DNA of 64,000 nt. Source: Blastomussa wellsi. Lineage: Eukaryota > Cnidaria > Anthozoa > Scleractinia > Plerogyridae. Both the position numbers and the translations under genes were made by a program. The stretch spans positions 20,069,406 to 20,133,405 of the forward strand of contig OX393566.1 in the NCBI GenBank assembly GCA_947652115.1, in the 5' to 3' direction. The notes below the pieces were generated by a model. That model worked only from the letters and a program-made list of their open reading frames with translations, was not told the origin of the DNA and did not search any database. Positions 24,212-36,999 of the stretch are shown here, piece after piece. How positions within the stretch are numbered: the stretch's first letter is position 1; every line of letters begins with the position of its first letter.

Positions 24212-24545
24212 GAGCGCTTACGACCTGTTGAAATTCAAATATCTGAGTACGCGAAGTCATAAGCACGACGGAAATGGAGTCGGAAGAATCAGAGCATTTC
24301 CATTTTCTTCTGATTCCGCTTATGAAGCCGACGCTTAAGATCTAGTGAAAACTAGATTGTCGGAGAAGTAAGGAGAAGTGGAAGGAACAACCAATCACAC
24401 CGTTAGATTTAAGGCAATTTGATTGGCTTATTCCACCGCTTCGTCTTTCGAATCCGACAATACAGTTTTCACTTGATCGTAAACGACGGAGTCACTGATT
24501 TAAGGGGAATGGAAACTCTGCTTATGACTCCGTATACGACTCCGA
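24212..24545. mobile_element. Non-autonomous element with inverted repeats
   Basis: Outer CGACGGAGTCGGAGAG/ACTCCGTATACGACTCCGA blocks and an inner pair (TAGTGAAAACTAGATTGTCG at 24353, its complement ending 24478) make a double inverted-repeat structure. Downstream of the lectin gene. Confidence 0.5.
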
Positions 24546-24888
24546 CCCTAACACTAGCAAAAACTATGCCTTTATAATTAGGGTTCACAGAGTTATGTTC
24601 GAACGCGAATGCAAGAAAGAGGTTAAGACGACAACGGGTTTGAGGCGAGATTCATTCTTGTCTTGCCTCAATCTCTCCAGGCGCCCATAACTGAAACCTT
24701 CGCTCTGCACTGCCTTACTGAATTTCGAGATAAAAAGAAACAGGCTGCAAGCAATCTATATTAATAAAACGACTTTTTGACTAGGCCAAGCGCTGACATT
24801 TTTGGCTCCGCAAACCGCGAACATTTTCTTTGGAGCAACAGCCTACAGCTATGTATAATTTAACAAATTACATACACCTCTATACTAT

Positions 24889-27800
24889 TCACACGCCATT
24901 TGGGAGATCACCACTCTCGGATCCACCGGAATACTGCTGTCCTGATCCAGACATCGATTCACCAGATCCCTCTTCGTCTACTGAATTACTGGTTTTAGCC
25001 GGTTTGGGGACAAAGTCAACCGGTTTTATTTCGCACATGAAGACCATTGGCCCGATGCTCGGGTTGACGCAAAGCTCGTCGTTCCATTGCATGGCCTTTT
25101 CGCCTTTCCAGATGTACATGTGTCCACAGTTTTCGCCTCGACCGTAAAAGTCGTTGGGTTCGCCGAGAGCCCAGTTAGAGTACAGAGTAGGAGAAGGGTC
25201 ATCTACCCACGTAAAACGCTCATCTGGGGAACCACGCAGCAGTCCTATCCACATGTATCTTCAGAAAAAAATGAAAAAATGCAATGAGAAAATAATTCAA
25301 ACTCAAGAACAGATTGTAGCTAGCTCAGGGGCGGATTCAGGATATTTCGTAGGAGGGTGTGCACCACTAAGAATGACGTAACTGTCGGGTGACGATAGCA
25401 GAATACTAGCTGTATTAGAAAGCCGCAGGTCATCCCACAGAGGGGTGCGCACCCCCTGCACCCTCCCCCTAGATCCGTCCCTGTAGCTTGTCGATACTTT
25501 GTAACAGTTATAACTGTCACTGGAATGCTATATCTGATAACATTAAGCTACTGTCACTTAAACAAGTTAAAAATAAATTCATTAACTGAACTATCTATAC
25601 CTCTGTAAATTACACTTCCTCTCTTATCTTAGTTAATCTGTCTATATACTTTGTCTTCCAGCTTATTTTCGCTAAATTTTTAACTTGGTTAACTTAGTTT
25701 TGTCTGTGTGTTGTATGTGTTTATTTAAGCCCTATGTACCTGACCTTTATAAAAATTACTGACGTAAACACTAAGGATGTCTGTCCAGTTTCCCATTAGC
25801 CAATGGTGGTTATTTCGAGCAGCCATGTACTCGTTTCATTTTATACTCTCTAGTTTTGCTAACTTAATTTAATTAAGGTACAAATAAATAAAGTCGTTGT
25901 TGTCACTTCTGAAGATATATGTTGAAGCATACGAAACGTCAAGTTTATAAAAGTTTTTACCATGCGATGTCTATTGATGATGTCTGTAACCACCGTTTGT
26001 TTTCTTTTTCTTCTATTGTCGATACTTACTTTTTTCCGGGACTTAACTTAATTAAGCGAAAAAAAAGAGTTATACCATTTCCGAGTTCTCTTTTGCCTCT
26101 GTTTCAAAATGAGTCTAAGTGCAACATGAAAATGAGTTTTACCTGCACGTCTATTGTCATGCAAACATCACATGAAGGCTTCGCCCTTAGACTCGTTTTG
26201 AAATAGAGACAAACGGCAACTCGGAAATGGCCTATTTAATGCCCTGTTGAAACCTTATTGCAAATTTACATGTTCACGCTCTCTTCCTCCAAATCGCTCA
26301 ACAATGAGATCGAGAGAAACCATCTCGTAAATACTGAATTGTGTACTATAAAGTCCTTCATAAAATGAATCCCTTTTAAGCTTGTCTTGTTATCTGGTTA
26401 TGATTCTTTTCAATGTCATTTTAAAATATATGGCTTAAAACGGTTGCACTCATTCTGAGATCAGCCGTTTATTACGCAAATTTACTTTTTCTTTTTCCAG
26501 TGCCAAATCGCGAAAAAAATCCTCTCGAAAGTTGTTTTTTTTTTATTTTCGCGATATTACAGTGAGGACACTCGAACCGTGAACACTTGACATTTATTTT
26601 TATATATATTTTTTTACCATTATCCAATGTTAGCCATTCATATAAACGGAAGAATTAACTTTCTTATGTGCTGAAAACACTAATCCTTTGGTCTATGTCA
26701 AGATCTCTCATTGGATAATCATAACAAAAAATAGAAAAATAAATGCCAAGTGTTCACGGTTTGAGTGTCCGTACTGTAAGCTCCCGCGAAAGTAATAAGT
26801 AACAAGGTAAATTAATAAGAATGGAACAAACGACTGTCGAGTGTAGAGAGATGTCATTTAAATTCTGAAGAATCTTGGACTATAGGGTCGGCGTGTTAAC
26901 ACTCTGATTAATCCGCTACGTTCGCCTTGTACACCATCTTGGATGAGTAAACGCGCTGAGGGCTGGAACGAGTCAAAATCGACCCGAGGGGAGAGGAGGG
27001 AGAGGATGACCTGCATTCTCGTCCTCAGTGCCGCTTGTCCCTCTTAGCCGGCGGAACCTGTGCACGAGGGACGGGTGGCTCTGGGGACACATGCACGATT
27101 CTACCAAAGGGAGTCTAATCATATCTAGTTTAAACGGTTGATTGGATTGGATTCCCTTTGTTAAACTCTAGCCAATCAAATTATGCTCAGGCCCAGCCGG
27201 ATAAGAGGGACAAGTGAGGCAAGTGGAAGATTCGCCGATCCCCACCCCTTTTATCTTCGTTGTGTTCCAACTGAAGACCAATAGGCGGACAATCACACTG
27301 CAGCCGGGTAAAGCTTTCTCGCGTCTCCAGCGAAAGCGTGGCTTCGACTTGCAGCGAAATGACTTTGTAGCGAAGCGACCGGAATCTGGACATCAAGGTC
27401 CTCGTTCCTTCACTAAATGCGTTACAATCTTACTGAGTATACAAGCTCTACTTTGCCTTACTTAGACTGAATAAACAAGATCTCAGTATGTGCGTACCTT
27501 TGATGGGCAGCTTTGGAGTTCGCTAGCGTGTACACAAAATGATTTTCCTCTGGAGATTCAATCTCGACCAAGTCTCCTCCGTGCTCCCGACAAACCTGTC
27601 TAGCTTGATTCCACTGATTAGTTACCCGGTTGATCAGCAAGTAACAAGAAGAGTGATATCCCGTCCAACCTTGCGGGCACGTACCAGCTGCGGGAGATAA
27701 AATTGATTAATCTTCAATTAATGTAAAGAAAATCGATAAAATAACTCCATTAAATTGAAACGGCCGGCTTGGCCAGTCAAAGCTGGTTAGTCATTTTTGT

Positions 27801-29175
27801 GTCTAAATCAAACCAGATCAAACTTACAGATCTCATAATTTCTTAACCAAAGCAGAAAATCGAAGTAACGCGTTCGCGATGGCTCAGTGTAAAGGAATGT
27901 ACATTTTGTTGCGTTCAGCTTTGAAAATATACAACATAGTAATAATACAAGAAGACACAGGTGAACAAATATTGATGGAAGCAAAGAAAAGAAGCAATGG
28001 GAGAGAGAAAGGACGAGAGAGGGAGGAGGAGATAGATAGAATAAAAACAATGAAAACATTCACCTTCAATTGGGCCTGCGACAATCTTCACTTCACGCTG
28101 TGTCAGTGCTTTATCATATACCTGCATCCGGGATATCCGACCATTGAAGTAATTCCCATCATACGTAGCTCGCGCACCCATTCTCACATCGCTTAACGTT
28201 GAAAGGCTGATATTGGTACCAATATCTCGCTGACTGCTGATCTGTCCATTAACCCACAACTTTGCAATGCCGCTGGTATGGTCGTAAGACATTCCAACAT
28301 AACTCCACGCGTTCGTTTTCAGCGGCAGAGCGCTGATAAAACAGGTCACGCAGCCGTCGTCATCTTCAACGAACTTGGCCGACAGATATTGTTTTGAATT
28401 AACCCACAGACTAACACCCCAGCCTCGCGGGTTATAGTTAAATATGGGACCATTTCTTGACCACTTTGCTGGCTGGACGTATACCCAAGCTAGAAGTGTT
28501 ATAGAGTCCTTTGTCCTGAGCGCACCAGTGTTTGCAAACTCGATGTAGCTGCTGCTTCTGCCGGTAAACTGGTACGAGCCCTGCGGGTGGCCGTCTGGGC
28601 CAGGAGCGAGTCGAACTCCTCGCGCAAAGCCGTTGGGATTGCTCCGTCCGCTGATATCCCATGTTGTGTACTTGCCGTTCAGGGGATATAAGGCAATGGG
28701 AACTGGTATGTTAACGTGTGTATCTGACAAGAGAACAACATTGCTACTTTTAGAAGCGGGCCACATTGAGCTTCAATATTATAATAAACCTTAAAAGTGT
28801 AAAATCCGAATTCTAGGGGGTAATTCTAGAGAGGCGTAACTATAATTTTCTAAAGAAATTACTTATTTGTCTTTTTTTTTACTCAGCTCGAATTCGGCAA
28901 AAGTAACTTATGTTAGGCGCTGTATAAATGTTGGAAAACTGACGTTTCAGTGTGATGCTAAAATCAAAACGTCAGCTTTCCAAAATCACTACGGCTGAGG
29001 GCTTATACCTTCATCCACTTCAACTTGGCATTATGGCAAGGGAACGTCGCTAAACAAAATATTTGATGACTGGTGCAATAGATCTGCACTTGCGTTATAA
29101 ATCTTTGTACATTTCTTTATTTTGTCGTACCAAATCAATTCTCCAGGAATAGGCCTTTTGCAACAAACGGTCACA

Positions 29176-29208
<33 letters not shown>

Positions 29209-32200
29209 TATTATTATTCCCGCACTGGGAAATCCAAAACAAAGAAAAGTCAAGCTTGACTGGCTGAGGTCGCTTTGTTTTGGCTGTCCCAATGCGATAA
29301 TAATGATAGGCGTACCCTCTAGCATGGCGGATTTTGTACCGTGTGACCGTTTGTTGCAATTGGTTTATTGAACTCTATTTTGATACAGACATCATCTTGT
29401 TTCAGTAATCCAATATGGCCGCTGGTCACGTGAATGAAAACACTCTACAGCTGAATAACCACCCGTTCATCAACATGGCCATTCTTTAAACTGCGCATGA
29501 ACAACTCTTGGACCTGGTAAACCGCGTATTTGTTACCTTGTGTCGCAGGCTCAACTGGGTCCACTTCGATCACATCCAGATCTGTTGTTGTGGGCTTTAT
29601 TGTGCCTTCCTCTGTTACTCTTGTGCGAGACACCTTCCGTCTTTCCGAAGGCAGGTTAGCCATATGTTGTGACAACTGAGCTGTCCAGTTCGCCAGTTTC
29701 GTATTTAACATCGCTAACAAGAAGATGAGAAATTGAATAAAATCGGTGAATACACGAGCAGCGAGTCAGCACACTACACTACGCTACACTACACAGCACT
29801 GCTCTTCACTTCACTTCACTGCACTACACTACACTACACTACACTACACTACACTACACTACACTACACCACACCGCACCGCACCGCACCGCACCGCACC
29901 GCACCGCACCGCACCGCACCGCACCGCACCGCACCGCACCGCACCGCACCGCACCGCAACGCAACGCACCGCACTACACTACACTACACTACACTGCATC
30001 CACCAGTGCACCACGCTACACAAAAAAAAAAACTTCCAGCGACGGCTCGTACCGAAGGAATCTAGTGTACTAGACCCCTTCAATCAATCAAATAAACCTC
30101 TTTAATTTGATTAAATAACTCTGGTTCTTAAGCATATTTTCGTCGCTAGAGCCTCATGAAAATGGTGTATACACGTCCTATCCTCCTCGTCTCCTTCAAT
30201 GTCCTCAGCCGACATGGACAATTTTTTGTCATATAAACGCTCGATAAAGTTGCCTCGGGGGTAGGGTTGTCTAGGGTACCCGAGACCATATAACTGGGCC
30301 CCTAATCACGGAGAGGCTCAAAACGGGTTCAATGTACTTCGAGCTTTAACATCGATTTAACAGTGTTGTGATGCACTGTTCTTTTTTGTTCTTAACTAAA
30401 AGGCGGCTGATTCATCTTTAACTCCAAGTTGGTATAATCAATTATGACTAAGTGGTTTTCACCTTACTTCCTTCCTTTTATGTTTCATTTAATATATGAT
30501 CTATTTCCGCCGGTGTTTTCGAGTTTAAGACCCCCTCTCCTCACATCCTGTGTATCAATTGAAGGAAGTGAGGATTGAGCGGTTGAAAATGTTATTTCAA
30601 TCCACTTGTTTAATTTTGGACCTGATGTTGAAGAAATTGATACTTATTCAACCTCGTTAAACTTGTTTTAAATGAAGAACATCCTGCTCAAGATAAAAAC
30701 GGGAGATTTTGGTACTATCAAGTCCGACACGAGGCATTATATCGAGGGATTATATACCTTGCCCCCCACCCCCTCCCTCCCGGCGCTCCCCCACCCGGCT
30801 GGGTTCTAAGTGTTTTGGTTTGCGTGTGCGCTCCAGTTTCGGCGCACGCCACAATAACATGCCATCAACAGCAGTAACTGATAACTCATTGAACTTTCAC
30901 TTCACTCACGCGATAAATGGCCACGCTAGCGATAACAAGCCGCGATTGTTCACTGACAGAATGCGGCAAACCTCGTTTCCGTCGATTTCCCAGGTTCGGG
31001 TTAATTGCACTGGTGGACAAATTAATTTCGCAGACTGTTTTGAATTTTGTTCTTCTGGGGACCCGCTAATCACCTGCGCGCTTAAACAGCCCACATATCA
31101 CCAACTTGTTCAATGTTTTGATGGTTTAAACAGCATTCTAAATTATGTCTTATAGAAACCGAAGAAAACATTTTTAAGTCAGGCTTGCTACCTGTCCTTA
31201 ATGCAGAAACGTTTGATTTCCTTGCCTTCACTTCATAAAGAAAAAGTAATATCAAACAATTATTACAATTCTGGAAACTTATTTCAAACTCCGGCGATGG
31301 CCGTAAAATTCGCAACAGACAAATACGCAAAGACGTTAATTTTGTTTCACATTGAGTGAAGCCAGAAATTATAGCTTGAAATTAACTTTCTGTTAGGCAA
31401 AAACAAATCACACTTTTCCCTATCATTCTTTTCTGGCAGACGTATAAACTGTTTTCGTGTTGGCAGGAGATTTAATCGTGACCCTGCGACAATTCCGAGC
31501 GCCGAATTATACGAAAGCATGCACGTTAAATAACAAGATTACTAGAAAAATCTTGCCGATTAGCATGCTAGCGAACGTGCTTGCTTAATCGCACGAAAAC
31601 AAATATTCTGCCTTAGGTACCTGCGATAAGAGAAAAATTAGATAAACAATCACCCAAGGAGTCCATATCGATGTCATTTGCCTGGCCCAGGGGCAAGACA
31701 AGCTTATTTTTAGGTAGATTGATTTCTTACACCATGGAGAGTCGATTGTTCTGTTTGCAGATGCTTCGCGACCTCATTTACCAGAAGAATACCTAATTAA
31801 TTTTCGTTTTGTTTTATTTAAACCAACTTTATGTGAAGTTTGTTAAAAAAAAATACTTCATCTTAATTCCTTGGGTGGGCTATGTCCATTAATTCAATAT
31901 TGATGTAGGATTTTTACCGATCTTCACTCCGTTTAATACGAAAGTTTATGAACTCTTTGTGTGCCTTAATTTAAATTAATTGATGATGAAAAACTCTGCA
32001 GCTAATTATAACTTTGCACTAAAAGATAGGAGATGTCCCTTTAGATTAACAATTGCAAATTTAAAAAAATCTGTTACTAAAATTGACTTAAACATAACAA
32101 TTTGTTGTCATAGTTTTTGAGATAAAGTCTCTGTAGTCTTTTTTATTAAGGATTCAGTTTTTAGACAGAGAAAGCGCATTATAGTTAAATTGTTAAATTC

Positions 32201-33104
32201 CTTGTCGGTGCATGTGGACAGTTTGTGGAACAGTAGCAAATCATTTGTTTTCCGTTGATTCTCGGCAACATAAAATCGGTGTGAAAAATTACTTTCGCAT
32301 TGCGAACTGCAAGTAATTCATATCAATATCTATCTTTTTAATTGAAAAAACTATTGTGGCCTTTTTTCAAATCTTGCTACACTAGATTATTCCCACTTTT
32401 TTCCCACAAATCCCTAAACATGTCCATACTTCTTTTCGATTCGGAAGGCCACAGAATACGAAAAACAGAAATAGATTAGTGTTGGAAGCTCATGGATAAA
32501 AGAAAGTGCTAAATTTCGGCGCTTAACTTCAATGAAATCAGAAATAATCGAAACAGCGGAATTACAAAGCACTAAAACAGACCCAACCATGCCAAAACAC
32601 TGAAAAATTCATTACATATCCAAGCCGCAATTGGCCTTTTTTAGCAAAAGGTATTTCGTTGGTCTTTTTCTTAGTTGCGCCTACTCAACGTTTTGGGTTA
32701 AGCTAGTTCAAGCATATGAAAACACTTTAGTTACCTTCAATCGTTTTCTTCATGGCAGCATCCTTAGTTCTTGAGATCTTTCTTATTGCAGGGTTTATTT
32801 TTCTCCTGGAGATGTTGACCATTTTTTCCTCGATCAATTCGTCCATTGAACTAGCCCACTGTTGCATAAGATCTTGGAGTTGCTTCTGAGAAACGCACTC
32901 AGAATCCCCGCCTCTATTGCCGTGCTGCGTTCTTGATACATCTGGGCTACAGTTCATTTCTTTCAAATCGTTCTTTCCCCTCGAAGAAACGATGGGTCCC
33001 AATAGAATTCCCGCCGCAAACGCCGCGCAAATCAACGCAAAGAGTGCAGCATTGCACAGCCATGCTTTGTAGGAGCCATGGATTGCAGGCATGTCCTTTC
33101 CCAT
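24889..33104 (-). CDS. Type II membrane protein with LamG3 and C-type lectin domains
   Basis: Five coding exons on the minus strand: 33104-32735, 29713-29537, 28723-28064, 27687-27498, 25258-24889. All have GT-AG borders and matching phases, giving 588 residues. The first ATG (aacATGG) follows an in-frame TGA near 33212. A short cytoplasmic N-terminus is followed by one hydrophobic segment at about residues 15-38 (ALFALICAAFAAGILLG) with no obvious cleavage site, so I infer a type II anchor. A charged stalk (about 45-180) follows. A concanavalin A-like/LamG3 domain spans about 188-400 (ALYPLNGKYTTWDISGRSNP, SITLLAWVYVQ, FNGRISRMQVYDKAL). A long-form C-type lectin domain spans about 405-555 with six cysteines, EPN (LGEPND) and WND (MQWND) motifs. 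These predict Ca2+-dependent mannose/glucose-type binding. The protein ends in a Ser/Gly/Glu-rich tail. Likely a surface lectin for glycan or microbe recognition; the ligand is unknown. Confidence 0.85.
25326..25483. mobile_element. hAT-like MITE with TAGCT flanks
   Basis: Begins CAGGGGCGGATTCAGGA and ends TAGATCCGTCCCTG. Both sides are flanked by TAGCT, a probable (partial) target duplication. A related terminus (GGATCCGCCACAGGG) lies near 20583. In intron 4 of the lectin gene. Confidence 0.7.
26074..26232. mobile_element. MITE, CCATTTCCGAGTT family, copy 1
   Basis: Termini CCATTTCCGAGTTCTCTTTT and GGCAACTCGGAAATGGCC are inverted copies, as are CAAAATGAGTCTAAG and TTAGACTCGTTTTG inside them. 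A second, interrupted copy is at 43163-43605. Intron 4 of the lectin gene. Confidence 0.7.
26560..26776. mobile_element. Tc1/mariner-like MITE with TA target duplication
   Basis: TA flanks both ends; termini are CAGTGAGGACACTCGAACCG and the inverse of CAGTACGGACACTCAAACCG, continuing through GTGAACACTTG(A/G)CATTTATTTTT. The CAGT terminus and TA duplication fit the Tc1/mariner superfamily. Confidence 0.75.
28905..29040 (+). repeat. Hairpin repeat resembling a Penelope-like terminal segment
   Basis: GGAAAACTGACGTTT and AAACGTCAGCTTTCC pair around a ~20 nt loop, followed by ACTACGGCTGAGGGC and TTCATCCACTTCAAC, an arrangement similar to the Penelope-like ends at 20924 and 43231. In lectin intron 2. 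Confidence 0.4.
29158..29359. mobile_element. ~200 bp MITE with ~45 bp near-perfect inverted repeats
   Basis: TTGCAACAAACGGTCACATG, then GTACAAAATCCGCCATGCT, recur inverted at the right end up to TTGTTGCAA. In lectin intron 2. Confidence 0.8.
29770..30018. repeat. Compound pentanucleotide satellite (CACTA)n-(CACCG)n
   Basis: An array of CACTA units changes sharply into about 24 CACCG-type units and then back to CACTA, so the plus strand is strongly C-rich. The open frames across it are artefacts of the 5 bp period. In lectin intron 1. Confidence 0.9.
30019..32734. other. Remainder of lectin intron 1, no supportable gene
   Basis: A 148-codon plus-strand frame at 30709-31155 has no recognisable domain and no codon pattern that stands out. 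No RNA gene or further transposon end was recognised. Confidence 0.5.
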
Positions 33105-36100
33105 GTTGCAGACTGCAGGTACAATGAGAGACGCAAAATGCGTGAAGCTGTATCGATAGTGTATATATTCACATTGAGCTGTCAACGTACTGGGTCGCAA
33201 GGGGTCGTGAAATCAATACACCCCATATTACTTTCTATTCTTCGCGTGGTTTTTGATGGGCGATTGATTATATACATCAAAGGCTAAACAACATTATTTT
33301 ATCGCTTTCCTGGCGGCCAATAGAAAACAGTGTGGGAATCATCATAAAAAGTTTGCCGACAATGTGTGAAGCCTTATGGCATGTACCTTTTGCAAATACT
33401 TGTTTGTATGCGAACAGGATAATTCATTATATTGGAGCGGTTGGACAGTGTGTTGTTTACCTAATGTTTTGCCGACACATTTGCAGCATGGCCGGCCAAA
33501 ACCAACAGGAACTGTGGGGTGCTTGCCGAAAATTTGTTCACGTGTATTGGGGTTGGGGAGGGTGGAAGGGGTGTGGGGTGAGGAGGGTGGAAACCAGCCA
33601 AATTAAAATGTCCTAACTCAATGCTCTATACTCAGAGGTTTCTTCAAACGCATATCTTCAAGTTAGAAGAACCCTAAAATACGAACGCCTCAAACTTTGT
33701 TTGAAATTTTGGCAGGAGTTAGTTGCTTCGAAGTTCGACCAGATGCAAAGAACAATCAATTTGCGTTATTTATCTTGTCTTAATTTAGGAGATCTTTTTC
33801 CCTTTTGAGGGAAACTTCGCCGTTGTCAACAGGGTCATAAAGGGCACCAGATTGCCAAAAATACATCAAAGCATGAAGATGAAAACCTTGTGGTTGGTTT
33901 TGAGACCTCGTTAAATTGAAACACACCCCTTACTACAGCTTCCGAAAAATGGCCGCCCCATTTCTTCCGGTCACAGCACTCTGTGGAGCGCTCTCTCTCG
34001 AGAGAAAGACGAAACGGCTGATTAGACAGTCAAGCCTTTCCTTTGCGAGAGACGAATCACACTGAAATTTTGTCAAGAACTTATAAAATATTAATTTCCT
34101 CCCATCATGGTTATGTACAAAAGCGTTTCTCAGGAAACAGTCTTGTCTTGATGACAACGCAAATTCTCCTAATTAGCACTCCTAAAAATGTATCGAAACA
34201 GGTAGAGAGAATCTGCATGTTAACATCATAGCTAAAACAGACACGATTGTTACATGTTCTTGTGTGCTACAACAGTTTAAGGGTTCTTTTTTCGTTATCA
34301 AGGAGGAATTTATTAACAGCTGTATAAAATGTTCGTTCCAGGTTACTGTGGCCAACCAGCACTCAGAAATGATGATTGATCAAAGCGAGCAGCTTGTCTT
34401 CATTTTTTCGCAAAACTATTTGTGGTTTACCGAATTTTCGTATGCCCTTGCGATTCGACCGGCCCTTTCACAGTGGATCAAAATTGTGTAAAATGAAATG
34501 ACAACAAAACTTCAGTTCGCTATTTTTATGGCGAAACTGTACTTTCATTGAATACAAGGAATCACCATGGAAATTTTCTATACGTATCCAAGTTGCTGTA
34601 AACGCGTAATTTAATGTTGAAATGACTTCAACTGATTAGCGGATATTTGGTTCTTGGCGTTGCAGTTATAATTATTAGCCAGTAGGTTTTTCTCCATAGA
34701 AGTCAGGGGAAATGGTTTAGTTTTATAATTTATTTAAGAACGTCAAGGGCAGAGGTTGTTCAGATCTGTGACGCCAAGCTGAAATTTTTCTAATCCTCTT
34801 TGCCGTGTAAATACACAATTTTAGATTGTAATCTCTTGATACGATCGCGCACGAAGGAAGTTTTTGTTTCTGATTATTAACCATTTGACTGAACTAAAAG
34901 ACAAAAAAAAAATTCACCAGAATTTCTTGGGTGTTCCCTATTTTACCACTGCAAATCTTGTAACAAAATCATTTTTGCAAAATGCTTCTGGTTAGTACGG
35001 TCGAGCTTCAAGTTTTCCAACCTCCGTGAAATTTCATTGTGTACCACGGAAAACCGAATGACGTAGTCGCACAACTTTACAGATGTTGCCATTTGCAAAC
35101 AACTTCTCGGAATCTGAATATTGTATGTTGTTTACTTAAGAAAAGTCTCAAAAATGGGATCACGGGCACCCCACCCGAACTCCCCGGTAGCTACGCCCTT
35201 GTGGGTCGTATGTTAGTTAGTCAGAAGAAAATCGATTCAGATCTTGACGGCAGGGACGTTAATTATAATCATCTGCGCACAAGCGTTGAGCTAGTGGAAG
35301 CTAAGTGCATTTGCTTGATTCAAGTTTTCGTCCCAATGCACATTAAATCATCCTGAAAGCTGCGGGAAGCCGACAACTCCTCGTGACTTCTCCATTGTTG
35401 CGTGCGTGCTAAGATCACACAATAAAAGGGCCGTTTATAATTACAAGCGCTTAATATTTAATTTCATCCCGGGAGTCAGGTCGCGTGTTCGATTGTATTG
35501 CATCATCAAACGTTGCAATCAGGAAATTAGTAGACCGCAAGCGTGCTGAAGCCTTAGCAGCTCAAATTTATCTCCGCAAGTTTAAGGCTAAGCCTATCCG
35601 GCTTTGCTGCTGTCTTACTCAATGTTCGCATGGTCGTTGTTTGATAACAAATATTAGCCTACTTGTAAATACCAGCATTTAGCTAAGCTGTTATGTGCGT
35701 GGTCACATTTACGCGTCATTTTTTCACGCAAGCAGAATGATTGCGGGTCATACAGTGAGGTTTATACTGAAATACCTTGTGTCTTTTTCCTTATAAATGT
35801 TTTCAGGTTTGTAAATTTCAATACTTCTCAATCTTTCTCGCTGAGTTCGAAGCCATCTTTGTTTCTTTTCGTTCCGTGTTTTTCTTCCTTAGCTAGAAGC
35901 AAGGTTTCTTTGATTGAAGACAACTTTTTAACACTACCCCCATAGATGGCTAAAACCCTATAAAGGTGCACTGACAAGCTAAAATTTTAGTTTGGTTAAA
36001 AACAGCTAAACGAGTGAAATCACTGAAGCTTTAACGGGCAAATATCATTAGCGGAACAAAGTATACACAAGGTGCTCGCAAATTGAAAAAGGTTGGGAAG

Positions 36101-36728
36101 ACATTTTCAAATTCTACCTTTGTGTCTAGGAAAAATCGCTAAAATATAATCACATGCAGTTTGTTCTCCTTTAAACCATTGCTTTTAACCACAATGACGA
36201 TATTTGGACGGTATCTTTCCTGATGCATGCAGGAAACCCCTCTGTGCTGGGTCCGTAACACTCGAGCAAACAATTTTCGCACCCATAGAGGACGATGGCT
36301 TTTCGCTTAGTCCGGATGAGCATTTAATCTTTATCTTGTCTAGTTGAGAAGTACAGATTTAAATTTCCATATCTGCATGGACTAGGATTGAGGCGTAGTT
36401 TTCAAGAGCGTAAAGAGGTTTTGGGATTTTCAACTCAGGGAAATAGCTTGAATAGCGGTTTTAAGAAAGATATCCGGTGAAGGAATTAAAAAGAAAAAAA
36501 AAACAGTTTGTCACGGTTGAGTCTAGTCTAATTATGTTTCTCAGTTAAAAAATGAAAAAAAAAATCCTTATTGCATGAAATTTTGGTGATATGATTATTT
36601 GTGAATTCGCGTTTTTGGAGATCGTATATTTCCGGCCCGACTCTTTAATTTTGTGATTTTGCGAAAATGTCGTATATATCAAACCTCACTTTAATTTCGC
36701 GATTTTACCAATGTTTCAAGTTTGGTAT
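33105..36728. other. Intergenic DNA upstream of the lectin gene
   Basis: A TATA-like AATATATAC on the minus strand near 33162-33170 could serve the lectin gene. Otherwise only short unsupported frames were seen, with no repeat that could be delimited. Confidence 0.45.
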
Positions 36729-36890
36729 TTCCTTGATAATATGTCAAACATTTCTTGCATTGCGATAGAAAACGTCTTTAATTAATCAGGAGCATCAATG
36801 CTAACCTATTTCCTTGATAATATGTTAAACATTTCTTCCATTGCAATAGCAAACTTCTTTAATTTAATCAGGAGCATCAGTGCTAACCAA
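36729..36890. repeat. Two-copy tandem duplication, ~80 bp unit
   Basis: TTTCCTTGATAATATGT, AAACATTTCTT and TTAATCAGGAGCATCA occur twice in direct order with a few substitutions. Confidence 0.8.
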
Positions 36891-36924
36891 AAGAAAACGC
36901 GCTTATTACGTCAACAGTAACAGC

Positions 36925-36990
36925 AATTGGCCATTTTCTAAACGAGCAGGGACTGGGTACAAATATTTTTTCTTGGTACAAATATTCAAT
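36925..36990 (+). repeat. Solo terminus of the 5285-5686 MITE family
   Basis: GGCCATTTTCTAAACGAGCA plus GGGACTGGGTACAAATA matches one terminus of the MITE at 5285-5686. No inverted partner was found nearby, so this is a truncated copy. Confidence 0.6.
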
Positions 36991-36999
36991 ATCGATTGA

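Noticed and set aside
29733..30105. Two long plus-strand frames rich in His, Thr and Pro.
   Set aside because: They are translations of the 5 bp satellite, where every frame stays open; no protein support.
30709..31155. 148-codon plus-strand frame.
   Set aside because: Starts without ATG, has no recognisable domain, and lies in the lectin intron with no splice-consistent partner.
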